64,000 bases of DNA from Rostrohypoxylon terebratum (lineage: Eukaryota; Ascomycota; Sordariomycetes; Xylariales; Hypoxylaceae): positions 1 to 64,000 of the forward strand of contig MU385940.1 of the NCBI GenBank assembly GCA_022497145.1, in the 5' to 3' direction. Shown here piece by piece: positions 22,725 through 35,812 of this stretch. The notes under the pieces are model-generated. The model searched no databases. It was not told the origin of the DNA and was given only the letters and a program-made list of their open reading frames with translations. Position 1 is the stretch's first letter. Every line of letters starts with the position of its first letter. The translations under genes were made by a program, and so were the position numbers.

Positions 22725-24431
22725 TGTTGCAGATTGTGTAGTATCGTAGTTTGATTCCTATAGTCGTAAAGAAATTTGATATGTCTCTCTCTCCCCCAGC
22801 ACCAGAACGCAGCCAGTTCCCACAAGAAGTAGAGATCGAGCTTCAGATATATAGTAAATTGTACGGCCGAATGAGAGTAATATATTATTGAGGCCAGCTC
22901 ATCAAGGTATACAATTAAACACCTAAGTGAGAAATGAGATATCGTGAAAACGACAAGGCTGCCACAGAAGAGCAAACAGGAGGGAATCTTGGGAATCTTA
23001 GATCAGAGGCAAAAAGGCGCAACGGGCAATAAGAACAATTCAGACATGCTCCAAAAGCTTCCACAATCCATTCCACGGGGTTCTCAGCTTCAGCTAATAA
23101 GATCCTAGGACCTAGGCATATCATGCTCATCTGTCTAAGCATATCATGTACGTGAAAAAACTACCAATGCATGCAGATTGACGAAAAGGAAGGGGGGCTC
23201 AAAACCGGCAATTATCAGTTATTGGTCGTCACGTCACTTTCCCCAAGCCCCCGAACAAGATCCCTCTTTTTCTTTGTCGGGTTGCAGGTCATTTCACCAA
23301 TTGATGCACGATGAGAAATGACTCCTTTCCTTGGCAAAGGGACCAAAAAGATATTCCCACCGTAGATACTGAGAAAGGCAAGCAAACCCATATCATCGCG
23401 CGTTAGACCCAAGTTACCAAACCAGGAAATGGTAGGCTACCTATTCGGCCATGACGAAGGAGAATCAGACCCGGTGGAGTTTTCCCTGTCGCAGTTGTTC
23501 GCTGCATCTGACGGTTTTAAGGAACATGATTGGCGCATCGCGTATGCAGGGTCATGCTAAAAAGTCCCCCTTTGCCCCTCCCTACCTCCCTAGATGCTGT
23601 AGGGAATATTCCAGATCCAGCGACTCACGTTTGTCCTGAGACTCGAGATCCGGAATGGTGCAGATAAAACAAGATGGAAGCCCTATCGAAATTCCATGAT
23701 TTCGGGTTCTGTTCTTGTAACCGACTTATTGGATCTGGGTAATTGTTGGATCAGTGGATATGACTTGGCATTCCCCTCCGTTGATCGAGGGGCTTTCACA
23801 ATGAGAACTTGAGCCTTGGGTATCGAGTGGGTATGGATTTCAGCAGACCACCCGTTTTTTTCAACGATTCTACCAGCCAGTAATGCATGCTTACCTAGGT
23901 CATTTGAAGGCAGATCTTGTATCCTAAAAACCACCCTCACAACTATAGGCACTTTTTTTCACTGCACGTTGGAATAATTCATGTATACTGGTAATCTCCA
24001 GGGCTTTGATTCCTCCGACATTTTTCTGGCCACTTGAAGCGAGGCAAATGGTACTAGGTATTCTCACCCTTCAGATAGCGAACTAAACACCTACTTGGCA
24101 CCCAGTGTGACTTTAGTAATTGGTCAGGCAATACGTAGTTCAGACGCTGGCAGAATTTGGAGATAATGATTTCACCTCTTCAATCAAGCAGCACGTTATG
24201 GCCATGTCTCATGGAGCCTAGCTGCCTCGGTAGCGTGGTAGTAATTATCGTACTTTTTGTCGAATAAAATTCCGATAATCGATTATTAGAGCTTGTACTC
24301 CGTGCGCCATCACTGAGCAGGGCTCAGGAATTCCTAAGTCTCGTACACATAGCCAACCCACCCAGTTCAGACCACAGCTTCTCTCGCCCGCCAAATGCTC
24401 CGTCCAATCGATCAAGACTCATGCATCTCCT
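22725..24431. other. Gene-free spacer
   Basis: This 1.7-kb stretch lies between two minus-strand genes. Its frames (up to 90 codons) have no recognisable composition or domain. It probably contains the promoter of the secreted-protein gene and the SGF29 3' UTR; nothing else is visible. Confidence 0.55.
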
Positions 24432-25551
24432 TCAACCTCTATATTCCACCACGTGGCGACGTGTGACTGCTTGCATCGTATTGCTACTCTCTTCGCCCTC
24501 AAACTTCAAGTTCACTTTCCCATCGCCGTCCATACCCATGACTTCAGCTTTATAGAACGTGGTCGTATTTGGGTAGAGGGCTAACACCGTCTTGCCTGTT
24601 TCCAAGGGTGGCAAGATAGTGCCTTCTCTGGGAATAAGAATCATGCTGCTGGCGCTGGTGCGGAAATCCTTCTGGTGACCATTCTCGTCGACGTCGGCGT
24701 CGAGGACCTTGTACCGTCTCGACTTTCCATCACCGCGCACATCTTGGACGATGCCTAGTATCCAATCCGTCTGCTCGTTATTCATCGGCTTTGGTTTGAA
24801 GGCGACTTCGTCATCCTTCGCAAACGTCTGCTTAGATCGGCTGGAGCTGGACGATGGTCCCGACTGCGGCTCGGCACTACCCGCCTTAGCTGCCGGAGTA
24901 GAGCGGTCTAATCTAGGCGGCACCGAGTCTCGGTCACCCTTACTACCACCGCCTATGCGACGAGGTACAGCGGGGTTGGGAGATGGAACGGGGGAATCAC
25001 CGGCTCCGTCGAAGTCATATAAGGAGGATACGGCAGCGGCAGACTCCTTAGCTCTCTGAGCAGCTGCTCGGGAGGTGTTATTTTCTGCTTGATCCTCCTT
25101 GGCCTTCTGTACAGCACTTAACACCTTGAGCTTCTCAATCATTTCTGAGATATTTTGGCTGGCTATTTCATTAAGCTTTACTCCTTTACGGTAAAGCCTA
25201 TCCAGTTCATTGTAATCCTCAGCCGTAAGAGCTAACATGATTAATCAGCACATGATTAGAAACTAAGATACGCATGCGCATGCGCATGCCCATGCCCACA
25301 CAACCAAAGGCATATCTAGTAGATAAAGTGAAAGAATAAAATGAAATGAACTTACTGCTATTGCCCCTCTTCTCTGCCATGAGCTTCTCCTGATCTCGAA
25401 TGTCCAAGACGTTTTGGTTGCTCTCGTTAAATGTATCAGCGGGACCGGGGAGCTTATCCTTGACGTCCTTCCACATGCTTAGCTCCTCGCCATGCTCGCT
25501 GATCTCGCTGTTGCGGTTTGGCCCCCTGCGTTGACTTCCCCTAGAAGACAT
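24432..25551 (-). CDS. SGF29: SAGA complex subunit SGF29, tandem Tudor protein
   Basis: Exons, minus strand: 25551-25356 and 25231-24432, with a 124-nt GT-AG intron. From the chosen ATG (MSSRGSQRRG) the product is 331 residues. An in-frame ATG at 25779 would add 76 Ser/Thr/Asn-rich residues; I prefer the inner start because the upstream part looks low-complexity. Residues about 20-125 are helical and include the coiled-coil part. A Pro/Ser linker follows. The SGF29 C-terminal tandem Tudor domain spans about 204-330, starting at DDEVAFKPKP, with the ALYPNTTTFYKAEV and FEGEE segments that carry the aromatic and acidic residues contacting methylated H3K4 in known SGF29 proteins. It works in the nucleus in the histone acetyltransferase module of SAGA. 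Confidence 0.88.
25270..25297. repeat. GCATGC alternating purine-pyrimidine repeat
   Basis: GCATGC/CATGCC units lie in the SGF29 intron. The alternating purine-pyrimidine run is of the kind that can adopt Z-DNA. Confidence 0.85.
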
Positions 25552-25841
25552 CTCGGCTGGGTTGTCTATTCTGGTATTGGGATTGGTATTGGGTTTGACC
25601 TTGGAAGGCGTAGAGGTGTTTTTTCCTCTGGAATTTGTAGGATCAGCGGACTCAGATAAATCTCTAGCAGGTGTTGTATTTTCTGAAGCCCTGCGAGATC
25701 TAATAGGAGGATCCCAGGCTGGACCAAGCGAGTTGGTGAGCCTCTTCAAGTTTCTCTTAGTGTTCTTGTCAGTCCCCATCTTGGTGGCAGTGAAGAGACG
25801 GTACTAGGAAGTAAATAGACGATAAAGGCAATTCGCTATCT

Positions 25842-25863
25842 TTTTCTTTCTTTCTTTCTTTCT
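25842..25863. repeat. (CTTT)n microsatellite
   Basis: Tandem CTTT units lie upstream of SGF29. Confidence 0.9.
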
Positions 25864-25907
25864 AAACACTGTACCCGAGCTATTGAATGTGCACGTATAT
25901 GGATAGG

Positions 25908-25937
25908 TAGGTACCTACTAGCTAGGTAGCTAGGTAT
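25908..25937. repeat. TAGGTAGGTACCTA-type motif cluster
   Basis: Overlapping TAGGTA, TACCTA and CTAGGTAG words make this one of the densest copies of the spacer motif described in the findings. Confidence 0.7.
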
Positions 25938-25943
25938 GTTTGA

Positions 25944-25962
25944 ATGGATGGATGGATGGATG
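25944..25962. repeat. (ATGG)n microsatellite
   Basis: Four to five tandem ATGG units lie in the SGF29/PMI spacer. Confidence 0.9.
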
Positions 25963-26002
25963 AATATATGTATCTGCGTTGACGATGTGGTGTATGTTAT
26001 GA

Positions 26003-26019
26003 AGAGAGAGAGAGAGAGA
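26003..26019. repeat. (GA)n microsatellite
   Basis: About eight GA units lie in the SGF29/PMI spacer. Confidence 0.9.
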
Positions 26020-27074
26020 AAAAAAGATGAGTTTCTTACTATAAGGTAAACGAATAACAGGAAACATTTGGGTTCGGATTGAATTACCTACTAAATAATC
26101 TGATCAAGACAAATGAGAAGCGACGACGATTGAAACTGGCTTGGTGATAGAAAGATAGAAAGAGTGACGAAGAGAGTGAAGAAAGTGAAGCCGATATTCT
26201 AAAAGGAAGGAGCAAGGCAACGGTATAACCAAAGGAATTAGTACCTAGTAGGATCAAATGTATGTAGGTATGCCAGGTGTAGTATGCATCAATGATGAAT
26301 GTATGAATATGAATGTGTAGTAAATGTGTAAATGTGTAAATGTGTATAAATGATTAATTATTATTATGCACCCGAAGGAAGTGAAGGAAGTGGGAAACCA
26401 CGACGAGGCCGCCTTTTATAATAGTAAGAACGATTCAAAAGCATCGGAAGGGCCTAAGATGAAAGGCTTCATGGCGTATCTAAGGTTTTCACTAATTGGT
26501 GACAATGTACTGCGTACTGGCCCGGGCTGGAGGTAACTTAGTCTTAATCATCTGAAAATCCAAAAGTGAATTGAGTCGTCCTATGAGCATTGTTATGATG
26601 GCCACCAATTAAACTTCAGTCCGTCTAACTGTGGCTAGAGAGTGGTCTGTGAAACTTCCTGTGTCAGCTTGTATTATATAAGCAAACCTTAAGTGGCTTG
26701 ACTTTTTCAAGATTATTAGATGTACGTGCCTTGTACCTGACTGCCTGAGCGCACGTGGGGCTTCGTGGGGCTATGATGGAATGTCGGCAGGTCGGCGGGG
26801 TAGTAACGCCCCGCATCTTCAGCTTTTAACATCTAACATTTCGTTACATTAGGTAAGATTGGCTTATTTCCTTATTTCAATTCTTTCAATGTTACAACAC
26901 CTCTCGAACACGAATAGGGGAAAATGTATGTAAGAGTGGAAAGAGTTTTATATGAAGACTTTGCTAAATTATATTTGTAGAGGCAGTTGTATACCGACCG
27001 GGTCTCACCACACTTCTCAATTCGATTACGATAAATCAGTTTCTCCTAACTAAGCTCTCGACTCGTCATCAAAA

Positions 27075-28532
27075 ATGGTGTTGCCGGTCCCTCTAATACG
27101 ACTTCAATGCGGTGTGAACTCCTATGACTGGGGCAAGATCGGTTCTGATTCTGCTGCTGCGAAATTCGCTGCGGCAACACCCTCAGACACTTTGAGCATC
27201 CAGTCAGACAAGCCATACGCCGAGGTGCGTCTGTTACTGCCTACTGCTTAGATCTAAAGCAACCCTATAGCCCCATAGCCCCATAGCTAATATTGAGGGA
27301 CTTTATGTTGACAGTTATGGATGGGCACGCACCCTTCAAATCCCTCCAAAGACCTTCAGTCTGGCCGAACCCTCCTTGAACTGGTCGAGGAGAATCAGAT
27401 GCTGCTAGCACCATCGGTGAGAGCGAAATATGGCACTAAATTACCATTCCTCTTCAAGGTTCTCTCCATAAACAAAGCCCTCTCCATTCAAGCCCATCCC
27501 AACAAGAAGCTTGCCGAGCAATTGCATGCTAGAGACCCTAAAAACTACCCGGACGATAACCATAAACCTGAGATGGCTATTGCCATAACCGACTTTGAAG
27601 GTTTATGTGGATTCCGTCCGCTCGCCGAGATTGCACATTTTCTATCTTCGGTGGCCGCTCTGCGACAATTGGTGGGCGAAGACGATGCGAAAGCTTTCAT
27701 CGCGACAGTTCGAGGTCAGGAGAGTGACGATTCATCCGAGTCCACGACGCAAAACAAGAGAGCACTACAGTCTGCTTTCGCTGCCCTCATGAACTCTTCT
27801 CAGGAGGAGGTGACCTCAGCTTCTAAGGCGCTAGTATCGGAAGCTGAGAGTAAGGGAGCCGAATTCGCGAATGGCGGAGTTGAGTCGACGAGCGGCGCAG
27901 TTCTATCAGAATTGGTGACTCGATTGAACAAGCAATTCCCTGATGATATTGGGCTTTTCGTTCTATTCTTCCTTAACTTTGTCAAGCTCTCTCCTGGTGA
28001 AGCGCTATTCCTCAAGGCAGACGATATCCACGCATATGTATCGGGAGACATCATCGAATGCATGGCAGCAAGTGACAATGTTGTTCGAGCAGGATTTACA
28101 CCGAAGTTTAAGGATGTTCAGACTTTGGTGGATCTACTCACGTACAACTATGCCCCTATCGAGGAACAGAAGATGGCGCCAGCTGAGTACCCGTATGTAG
28201 TGCTCAATCGTACTGCGTATAGCTCTGGCTCAGAGGCAAACCTATACGACCCGCCGATTGATGAATTCAGCGTCATTAGAACGGTGCTAAACGGCAATGG
28301 ATCGAAGGCCACTTTTGACCCTATTGACGGGCCAAGCATCGTCATCTGTACTGGAGGCAAAGGTAAGATCACTGTCGGACCTAAGACCGAGGAGATCAAG
28401 GAAGGATATGTGTTCTTCGTCGGTGCCACCGCAGAGTTGGTTCTCGAATCCGAAGGCGGCTCAGATGACTCTTTCACGACCTTCAAGGCGTTCTGCGAGG
28501 TTGAAGACCACAGCAACGGTGCATCCCTATAA
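27075..28532 (+). CDS. Mannose-6-phosphate isomerase
   Basis: Exons 27075-27224 and 27315-28532 are split by a 90-nt GT-AG intron in phase 0 and give 455 residues, normal for type I fungal enzymes. It interconverts fructose-6-phosphate and mannose-6-phosphate in the cytosol, supplying GDP-mannose for glycoproteins and wall mannan. The zinc ligands known from Candida PMI can be placed: Gln109 and His111 in SIQAHPNK, Glu136 in HKPEM, and His289 in [17 protein letters not shown]. The N-terminal [17 protein letters not shown] and the [16 protein letters not shown] segment are also typical. A Ser/Glu/Ala-rich insertion at about 184-245 is more variable. No sign of damage. Confidence 0.96.
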
Positions 28533-28990
28533 TTATTGTTGCTTATGAGAATGTTGGTCGAATCTGGTGTTACGCCTGGGAATGTCCGTTTGAAGAGGCC
28601 TATTTAATATATTCAAGCCACAACGAGATAAAATCGATCCTTAGTGTATTTAATGGGGATGGGGAGGCAATATGGATGGTTACGAATGATTCGCGCCTGC
28701 TGGTCCTGGAAAAATCACAATTATTTCCCCTTACATTGCGCCGAGATATCTTGTACCTGCCTAATGTGTGGGCGATAGAGTCGTAGACAATCCTGGAGGC
28801 GTTGTACGTGATTTCTCTCCACGAAGTAGGCTATTCACGGACGATAGTAACCGTTGGATCTCCCATCTCCATCTTCTGAATCTATGACATACATATTAAA
28901 TCTAATCTACAAACCAAGTCGATTGTTTACCTGAAGAGCTAGTTCCCATTTTAGAAATAGGTACGCAAATAGACCCGGAAATCTAGCATG

Positions 28991-29051
28991 CGCCTAGGTA
29001 GTAGAGTCTAGGGTATGTAGGTAGTACGTACAGTAGGTACATACCTATTAT
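28991..29051. repeat. CCTAGG/TACCTA-type motif cluster
   Basis: About six overlapping copies of CTAGG, TAGGTAG and TACCTA words fall within 61 bp. Confidence 0.65.
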
Positions 29052-29351
29052 GTGCTGCCCCCCTTTTTAAGATGAGTGGTTGATTTGCTTGACAAGAGAT
29101 TGATCAAGATGGTCCGAGCGTTTAATTCTCCGTAATACCTACCCGCTCATCAGCCTTGGCCCTTTTTGCAGGTGCTACCGTGCTACTGTATTGTACAATA
29201 CCTTGAACCTTAGCAGGCTAACCTGCGCCTATACCTGCCAGGGGAAGCTAACGCTATTTAACAGTTCTAACCTCCAGGGCTAATATTCCAACTAGTCTAA
29301 CCTCATCGGGTACGCATCGCGTTTCTAGCGTAATATTGTAGCACTGGTGAG

Positions 29352-29386
29352 CCCCTACGAACCCCTACGAACCCCTACGAACCCCC
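29352..29386. repeat. CCCCTACGAA 10-bp tandem repeat
   Basis: Three and a half near-perfect units lie in the PMI-ARF6 spacer. Confidence 0.85.
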
Positions 29387-30041
29387 TATGACTCTTTGAA
29401 GTTGCCCTTACAATGTAGTGGCTCTTTAGGTGCTTTAGGTGCTGCAAGGCGCTGTACTACATAGTAGGTATTCTGCTGGATACATCAATGATCATAGCAC
29501 TAGTAGTACATTATGTACATTATGGGTGTGATCCAGAATATCTGGGAAGCGGCGGAGATTGAAACATTTGATGAGGGTCCTGGCGTAGTTTCTAATGTTC
29601 CAAGGTTTCATTAAACTTCTAATTTGGAAATCGACACGACAAACTATTTTTCATCCCCTTGTTCTTTACCCAGTACTCACCTGTCACATCTCTGGCGCTC
29701 TCACTCACTATCTCTCTCTTTTTTTTTTTTTCTTAATCTGCTTAATCTCCCTATTCTTCTTCCACTCATTCGTCGTGCATGTGTCAGTCTCGGAAATTGT
29801 AGTTTTTCTATTTTTATTCTTCCTCGCTAACGGAGCACTACGACATCTTTTCCGTCGCTGCTGTCAATTCGCTTCACGATTTTTTTCCCCTTCGACATCG
29901 ACAAAATATCACAACGCCAAAACACGCGGCAACTTTCTTATTTGGTTGCTAGGTTTGCAAAATTACAACGGTAGCCAATAGTTTTACGTGTTGGACTTTT
30001 TGCAAATCACCGTTTCGCTTACCATCCTCCCTCCCTCCTAA

Positions 30042-31022
<981 letters not shown>

Positions 31023-32371
31023 GGCTTCTTATTTCTCTGTTGTTCCCTTGATACCCTTGTTGTTTGATTTAGAATAACTGCGTCGCGGATGAGCCAGCGA
31101 GGCGCGCGCGTGGACTTTGATGTGTTGAGCCGCAATCATCCGTCGACCCGCATAGCCTGTGTCGCTCTAGTAATACGAAGGAAATTTGGTTCGCATTTGA
31201 CATCCTTTCGGCACAATACGATAAAAGTAAAAAAGGGACTTGCTGCGTCGGGGTTCGAATGTGCGAGTTGATTTTTACGATCAGGGTATGTGGCCCAGGG
31301 GGGTAGCCATGCGATAGAGTACCGGGGTTTCCACCATACTCCTATATGTCGTCCCGTCTTTAGGCTCATCAATTTGCCCGTGCGAAGGTGGTTAAAAAGG
31401 AGAGATGTTAGGTGTGAAAAAGATTCGCGGGCTGCAATAGATTGCCATAGTCAATACGTCGTCCTATGTACGGACTCGAATGGGCAATGTTTAGTTGTTG
31501 AAGAGAAGTGCGGATATACTCAGGATCCCCTAATCCAACCTCTCTCCCCTTCCATATCTACCTATACCTTCATACCCATATGCATACCCCGGATTTTTGA
31601 TTTATTGTCTTTTTGGCCACGAAATCTACCTCATACATATGTCATCACATCATACCAACTTGCTTTGTTTTTTTTACGACACGAACGGGAGCGGCACATC
31701 TGGACGGTCGGCGGGAGCGGGTGTTTTTTTTTTATATATCTGCTCAGCACCTACTTAAACACTTGCCATACTTTGTACACATGCACATACATATTAATAC
31801 TGTAATATTGTAATACCGACGGCCTCGTCGATTCTGCGGAGTGAAGTGTGGTCATGGTGTCTTGTTTAATTTTTGCTATGTAGTGAGGAGTAGATAGGTA
31901 ACCAGGACAAATAAATCGATTTTTTGGGTGGTAACATGTCGATCTAGGCATCTCAAGTTGATTTTATAGGTATATGGAAAAGAAAGTTAGAAAATAGTTT
32001 GACTGGGTGAATAAAGTATAGTAGGTAGTAATAGCTACACTAGACATCGTAGATGACCAAGCTTGAAATGTCTCGACTTAGGAATAATATATGTATCATA
32101 ACATCAATGCCAATTAAATGCTATTCGAAAGTCATGTCAGACCGTGCCATGCTAAACCTAATAAAGTACCATTCCCTTACTCCCTATCAGTTCCTAACCG
32201 ATAGTGGCCTTGACTCCATACAATAATGATGCTAACAACCCAAGCCAGATCTTGACTCCGTCCAGACCCAAGCCAACCCAATACCATCAACTTCACAACC
32301 ATGCATATCGTCATACACTCTAACTGAACTGAATCCTGAGCGTCGCCACCTTCAAAATTAAGCCAGGACTC
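31023..32371. other. Convergent spacer ARF6/CDK8
   Basis: This spacer lies between two convergent genes and has only short, non-protein-like frames. T-rich tracts near 31664 and 31721 and the AT-rich stretch 31950-32350 probably belong to 3' UTRs. Confidence 0.55.
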
Positions 32372-33925
32372 CTAGCCCTCCTTGACCCTCTTGACGGGCC
32401 TGACGACGCTATCGTCTGGCAGCCCGGACCTCTTAGTGCCGGGAAGGCTCGCTGTCCGTATATCATTGTCGTCTTGGCTGACGCGGCGTTGGGGATAGGC
32501 CACCTTGAGGCCCTCGAAGCAGCCCGCGCTCACGCCTATGCCGCCCGATCCGCTGGCCTGGAAGAATGGATGCTGTAGAGCTTGGGCAGCCGTGAGGCGG
32601 CGTTCGGGGTCGTATTCGAGGAGCCCCGCGAGCAGCTTGTAGCCTTCGGCGCCGAGGGCTGCTAGGGTAGCGTTCGAATTAGGGGACGAGGTTGACGAGT
32701 GCGCGCCAATGGTGCTGTAGTACCATTTCTCCAGGTGACTCGTCGAGGCGGCTGATTTGGTATGGTGGTGGTGATGGTTGTGATGGTGGCCCGGGTGTAG
32801 CATAGGAGGCTGTAATACACTGAGGTTGTTATACTCGGGCATGCTAGGTAGGTGGGGCCAGCGCTCTTTGGTAGGCAACCCCATGATATCAACGATCTTT
32901 TGCATCTGGTTACGCTGGAAAGGAACCGTTTTCTTATCCATCTTAGCCTCCTCCCCTTTGAAAATAGGCCGTAGTGATAGCAGTTCGGCAAATATGCAAC
33001 CCACGGCCCACATATCAATTGCTGGCGTATAATGTCGGCTCCCTAAAAGCAGCTCCGGCGCTCGATACCATATTGTGACGACCACCTTGTCGCCGCTCCA
33101 TAGTGAGTGCAAGGGCTTATAAAAGAGACGCGCCAGACCTAAATCGCCGATCTTGACCTGCCCGCTCGAGGTGACCATGATGTTGGCGGGTTTCAGGTCG
33201 CGGTGTAAGACCCAGTTGCTGTGCAGATATTGGCACCCATTTAACAGCTGGAACATGATGCTCTTGACGGTGGAAGGTGGGATGGTGTGGCGCGGTTGTT
33301 GAGTGTGGTGATGAATGATCTGCAAGAGGTCATGTTCGGCATATTCGAACACCATGAATATGCACTTGTCTTCTAAGATGATCTCGATGAGGCGGATGAC
33401 GTTGTCGTGTTTTAATTCCGAGCACAGTGCCATCTCCCGCACCGCTGACTGGGATATCCCGGAGTATTGTATTTGTTCGCCTTCCTTATCGGGCTTGAAC
33501 TTCTTGATGGCAAATTCTCCCGGCTGGCCATGTCGGCCCAGAGCCTTGTATACTCGGCCATACGTCCCGCTGCTAATAAAACCGATGACTTTGTATTTGT
33601 CAACGACCCTGACCTTAGATTGGTAGCCTACACTTCCACCTCTATCGTTAGGATCTATGTCGAGATTAGCTACCCACCCGCTATGACTGATATGACAATT
33701 ATAGGAAAGTAAAAGAAATGTTTAGTCCGTACGTTGATTACGGAACGGAGAAAGGTGTGGCTGGAATGTGGGCGTATGCAATGTATGATGTACTGGTCTA
33801 GGCTCATAAGACTTGAGCAGGGAAAAGCCACCGTTTGGAGGACCGTAAGATGTCTTGCTCTCTTCCGGTAGCCGTACTCGGCGATACCGTAAAGAGTTGT
33901 CCAGGCCGTCTCCAAACACCATCAT
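32372..33925 (-). CDS. SSN3: Cyclin-dependent kinase 8, Mediator kinase SSN3
   Basis: Exons, minus strand: 33925-33733 and 33654-32372, with a 78-nt GT-AG intron in phase 1, giving 491 residues. Glycine loop ISSGTYGRVYK is at 91-101, the catalytic Lys at 115 (AIKKFKPDKEGEQIQY), SQSAVRE helix at 132-138, HRDLKPAN with catalytic Asp217, DLG at 235-237 and APE at 263-265. The FYKPLHSLWSGDKVVVTIWYR activation segment and the KKTVPFQRNQ region are typical of CDK8. With cyclin C it forms the kinase module of Mediator in the nucleus and usually represses stress and differentiation genes. A His-rich stretch (351-362) and a Ser-rich stretch interrupt the C-lobe. The first exon is less conserved; its start codon is inferred. 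Confidence 0.93.
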
Positions 33926-34047
33926 ACGATGCAGGATGCTTTTTTATTTTCCTGAGGTGAAAGAGGGGAAAAGAGATTGGGATGAGATTCAAAGTCGTAG
34001 TGAAGATATATGAATATGGAACATGACGGTAACAGAGTGGTAAGCTT

Positions 34048-34458
34048 TCAGCGGCGCAGCATGTCGCCAAAGTTGAATAAGTCCGAAGGCCACCAATCAG
34101 GTGGCGATTCTAAGTGTGAGATAGATACTGTAATGACCGAAAAGAGGAAGGAGAAAATGTTGAGTAAATGCGAGCAAAGCAAGGAGCAAGAAGCACGGAG
34201 GCAAGAATACATATATATAACCAGCAAACATATCATCTGGTCTTAAAAGAATACAGTATAGATAAAGATTTACGGATATATAAAAAAAAAATCAGGTAAA
34301 ATCAAAACCAAATATATACCACACCGACTAATAAAAAGACGACGATTTTCTTGCATACCTTCAAAAGCAGCTTGTACACTCCTCTTCAGGGTTTGGTTCC
34401 TTGCGGTATTCGAAGCTGGTCCCGACGCGGCCGAAGCAGGATTACTGCTGAGACTCAT
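34048..34458 (-). CDS. Candidate 53-residue two-exon microprotein upstream of CDK8
   Basis: Exons, minus strand: 34458-34359 and 34109-34048, split by a 249-nt GT-AG intron (GTATGC donor, CACTTAG acceptor) in phase 1. The product has a Ser/Ala-rich start, a basic QTLKRSVQAAF helix and the ending ESPPDWWPSDLFNFGDMLRR. I recognise no family. Support: an ATG in good context, matching phases, and a joined sequence that looks protein-like across the splice, with a Trp-Trp/acidic/aromatic C-terminus unlike random translation. It lies 122 bp upstream of the CDK8 start on the same strand, so it may be a spliced upstream ORF of the CDK8 transcript or a separate small gene. Conservation was not tested. 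Confidence 0.42.
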
Positions 34459-35812
34459 CGTTTTATTAGTTGCTGCTGTGCTCGTGCTCGTGCTCGTGTT
34501 GGGGCAACCTTGGTCAGCTCAGATCAATCCCAGATCCAGACGCGGTACCAGATTCCAAAAGACCCGAATTGAACGAAAAAAAAAAAATATGAGGCGCGCG
34601 CCCGCGGCGGGTTGCGGATTCACTGCCGAACGGCAGGGTCGGGTGAGATGAGACAAGTCTCTCTCACTATATCTCACTCTTCTTAAGTTCTTACACCCTC
34701 TTACGTCCTCTTACGTCTTCTTACTCTCTCTCACGTTCTCGATCTTCTCGCTTCGACTCCTCTTCTCAGCCGAAGGGATCTCCCCATGCGCCTGTGCGTT
34801 CTTTTTTGATGTGCTGTGCGCCGGAGAATGATGTATCGGTATTAGATCGTTGGATGGTGAGATTTTGAAGTACCCGTATTGGCTAATGAGACCTTTCTAA
34901 AATTTAGGAAAAAAGGGGGGGCGGGACGTCTCGGGTAGTCGATATGAATCTTACTGGATATTCATCGACGGAGATGACGGCTGGTGGTGTGTGATGGGTC
35001 TGTTCCCGTCGGACGTTTATGTTAGTGTCCAGTCTCGACGTTGTCATTTGTCGTTTGTTATTTTCAATCCTCCCTGCAGCGACACGGGAAAGAAATAAGA
35101 ACAAGAACAAGAAAAAGAAAAAGAAAAGTCAATCAAGAAATGGAAATGAAGAGCTTAAAAGTTTGATAGGTTATCGGATAAATAGTAGAGCGGTATTGAC
35201 TATATAAACCTAAAATGATGTGATGGAAGGCAAAGTGAAAAGGCTATATTTATTGACTCGCGGTTTCCTCACCTCATCAATCATCGCGCGCTCAACGATT
35301 GAAAGTTGGAAGAGTTGAGGTCTAGCTCAAGTCTAAGTCGAGCAATGTGGCTGATGATTTGTGGCGCAGTCACCCCTACCCATAGGTCGATACCTTACAA
35401 TAGATGTGCTACTTGCATACTATACGATACTACCTAGGGACAGATAATTATCTAGTGGGAGAACTTCGCGATACCGGTGACATATGTTATATGTACGTGA
35501 ATATTAGGCGACGTAGGTATGAGACAACGGGTCGGATCGAGTTGGGTAGTTACCTAGGTAGTTACACATACCCGAACACGACGATTAGAACAAATGCACT
35601 GCACTAGGTAGGTAGCCTGCGAAGATGGACATCCGATGACACAAACATTTCCTACTTGAACGGATAAGCCCTGCTGGAAGTGAAATAGAACGACAGCAGC
35701 AACTTGGGCTAAACCATTTAAAAATCATTTTTGCTACAACTTCGTAAAACTCCATGATCGTTCGACTCTAAATTCCCTTCTCGCATGCTCGAATCATGAA
35801 CCGTTTAGTTTT
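34459..35812. promoter_or_regulatory. Promoter of the CDK8 unit and ARP2 3' region
   Basis: About 1.35 kb lies between tandem minus-strand genes. Repeated TCTTAC/CTCTTACG words at about 34680-34740 and a poly-A run at 34576 lie just upstream of the microprotein start. CCTAGG-type motifs occur at 35549 and 35606. No recognisable frame. Confidence 0.5.

Larger units (their letters stand above)
25552..27074. promoter_or_regulatory. Divergent promoter region, SGF29 and PMI
   Basis: Both genes point outward. The region contains short repeats: (CTTT)n at 25842-25863, (ATGG)n at 25944-25962, (GA)n at 26003-26019, and a dense CCTAGG-type motif cluster at 25908-25937. The 76-codon extension of SGF29 (25552-25779) could be coding. 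No specific factor site is identified. Confidence 0.5.
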
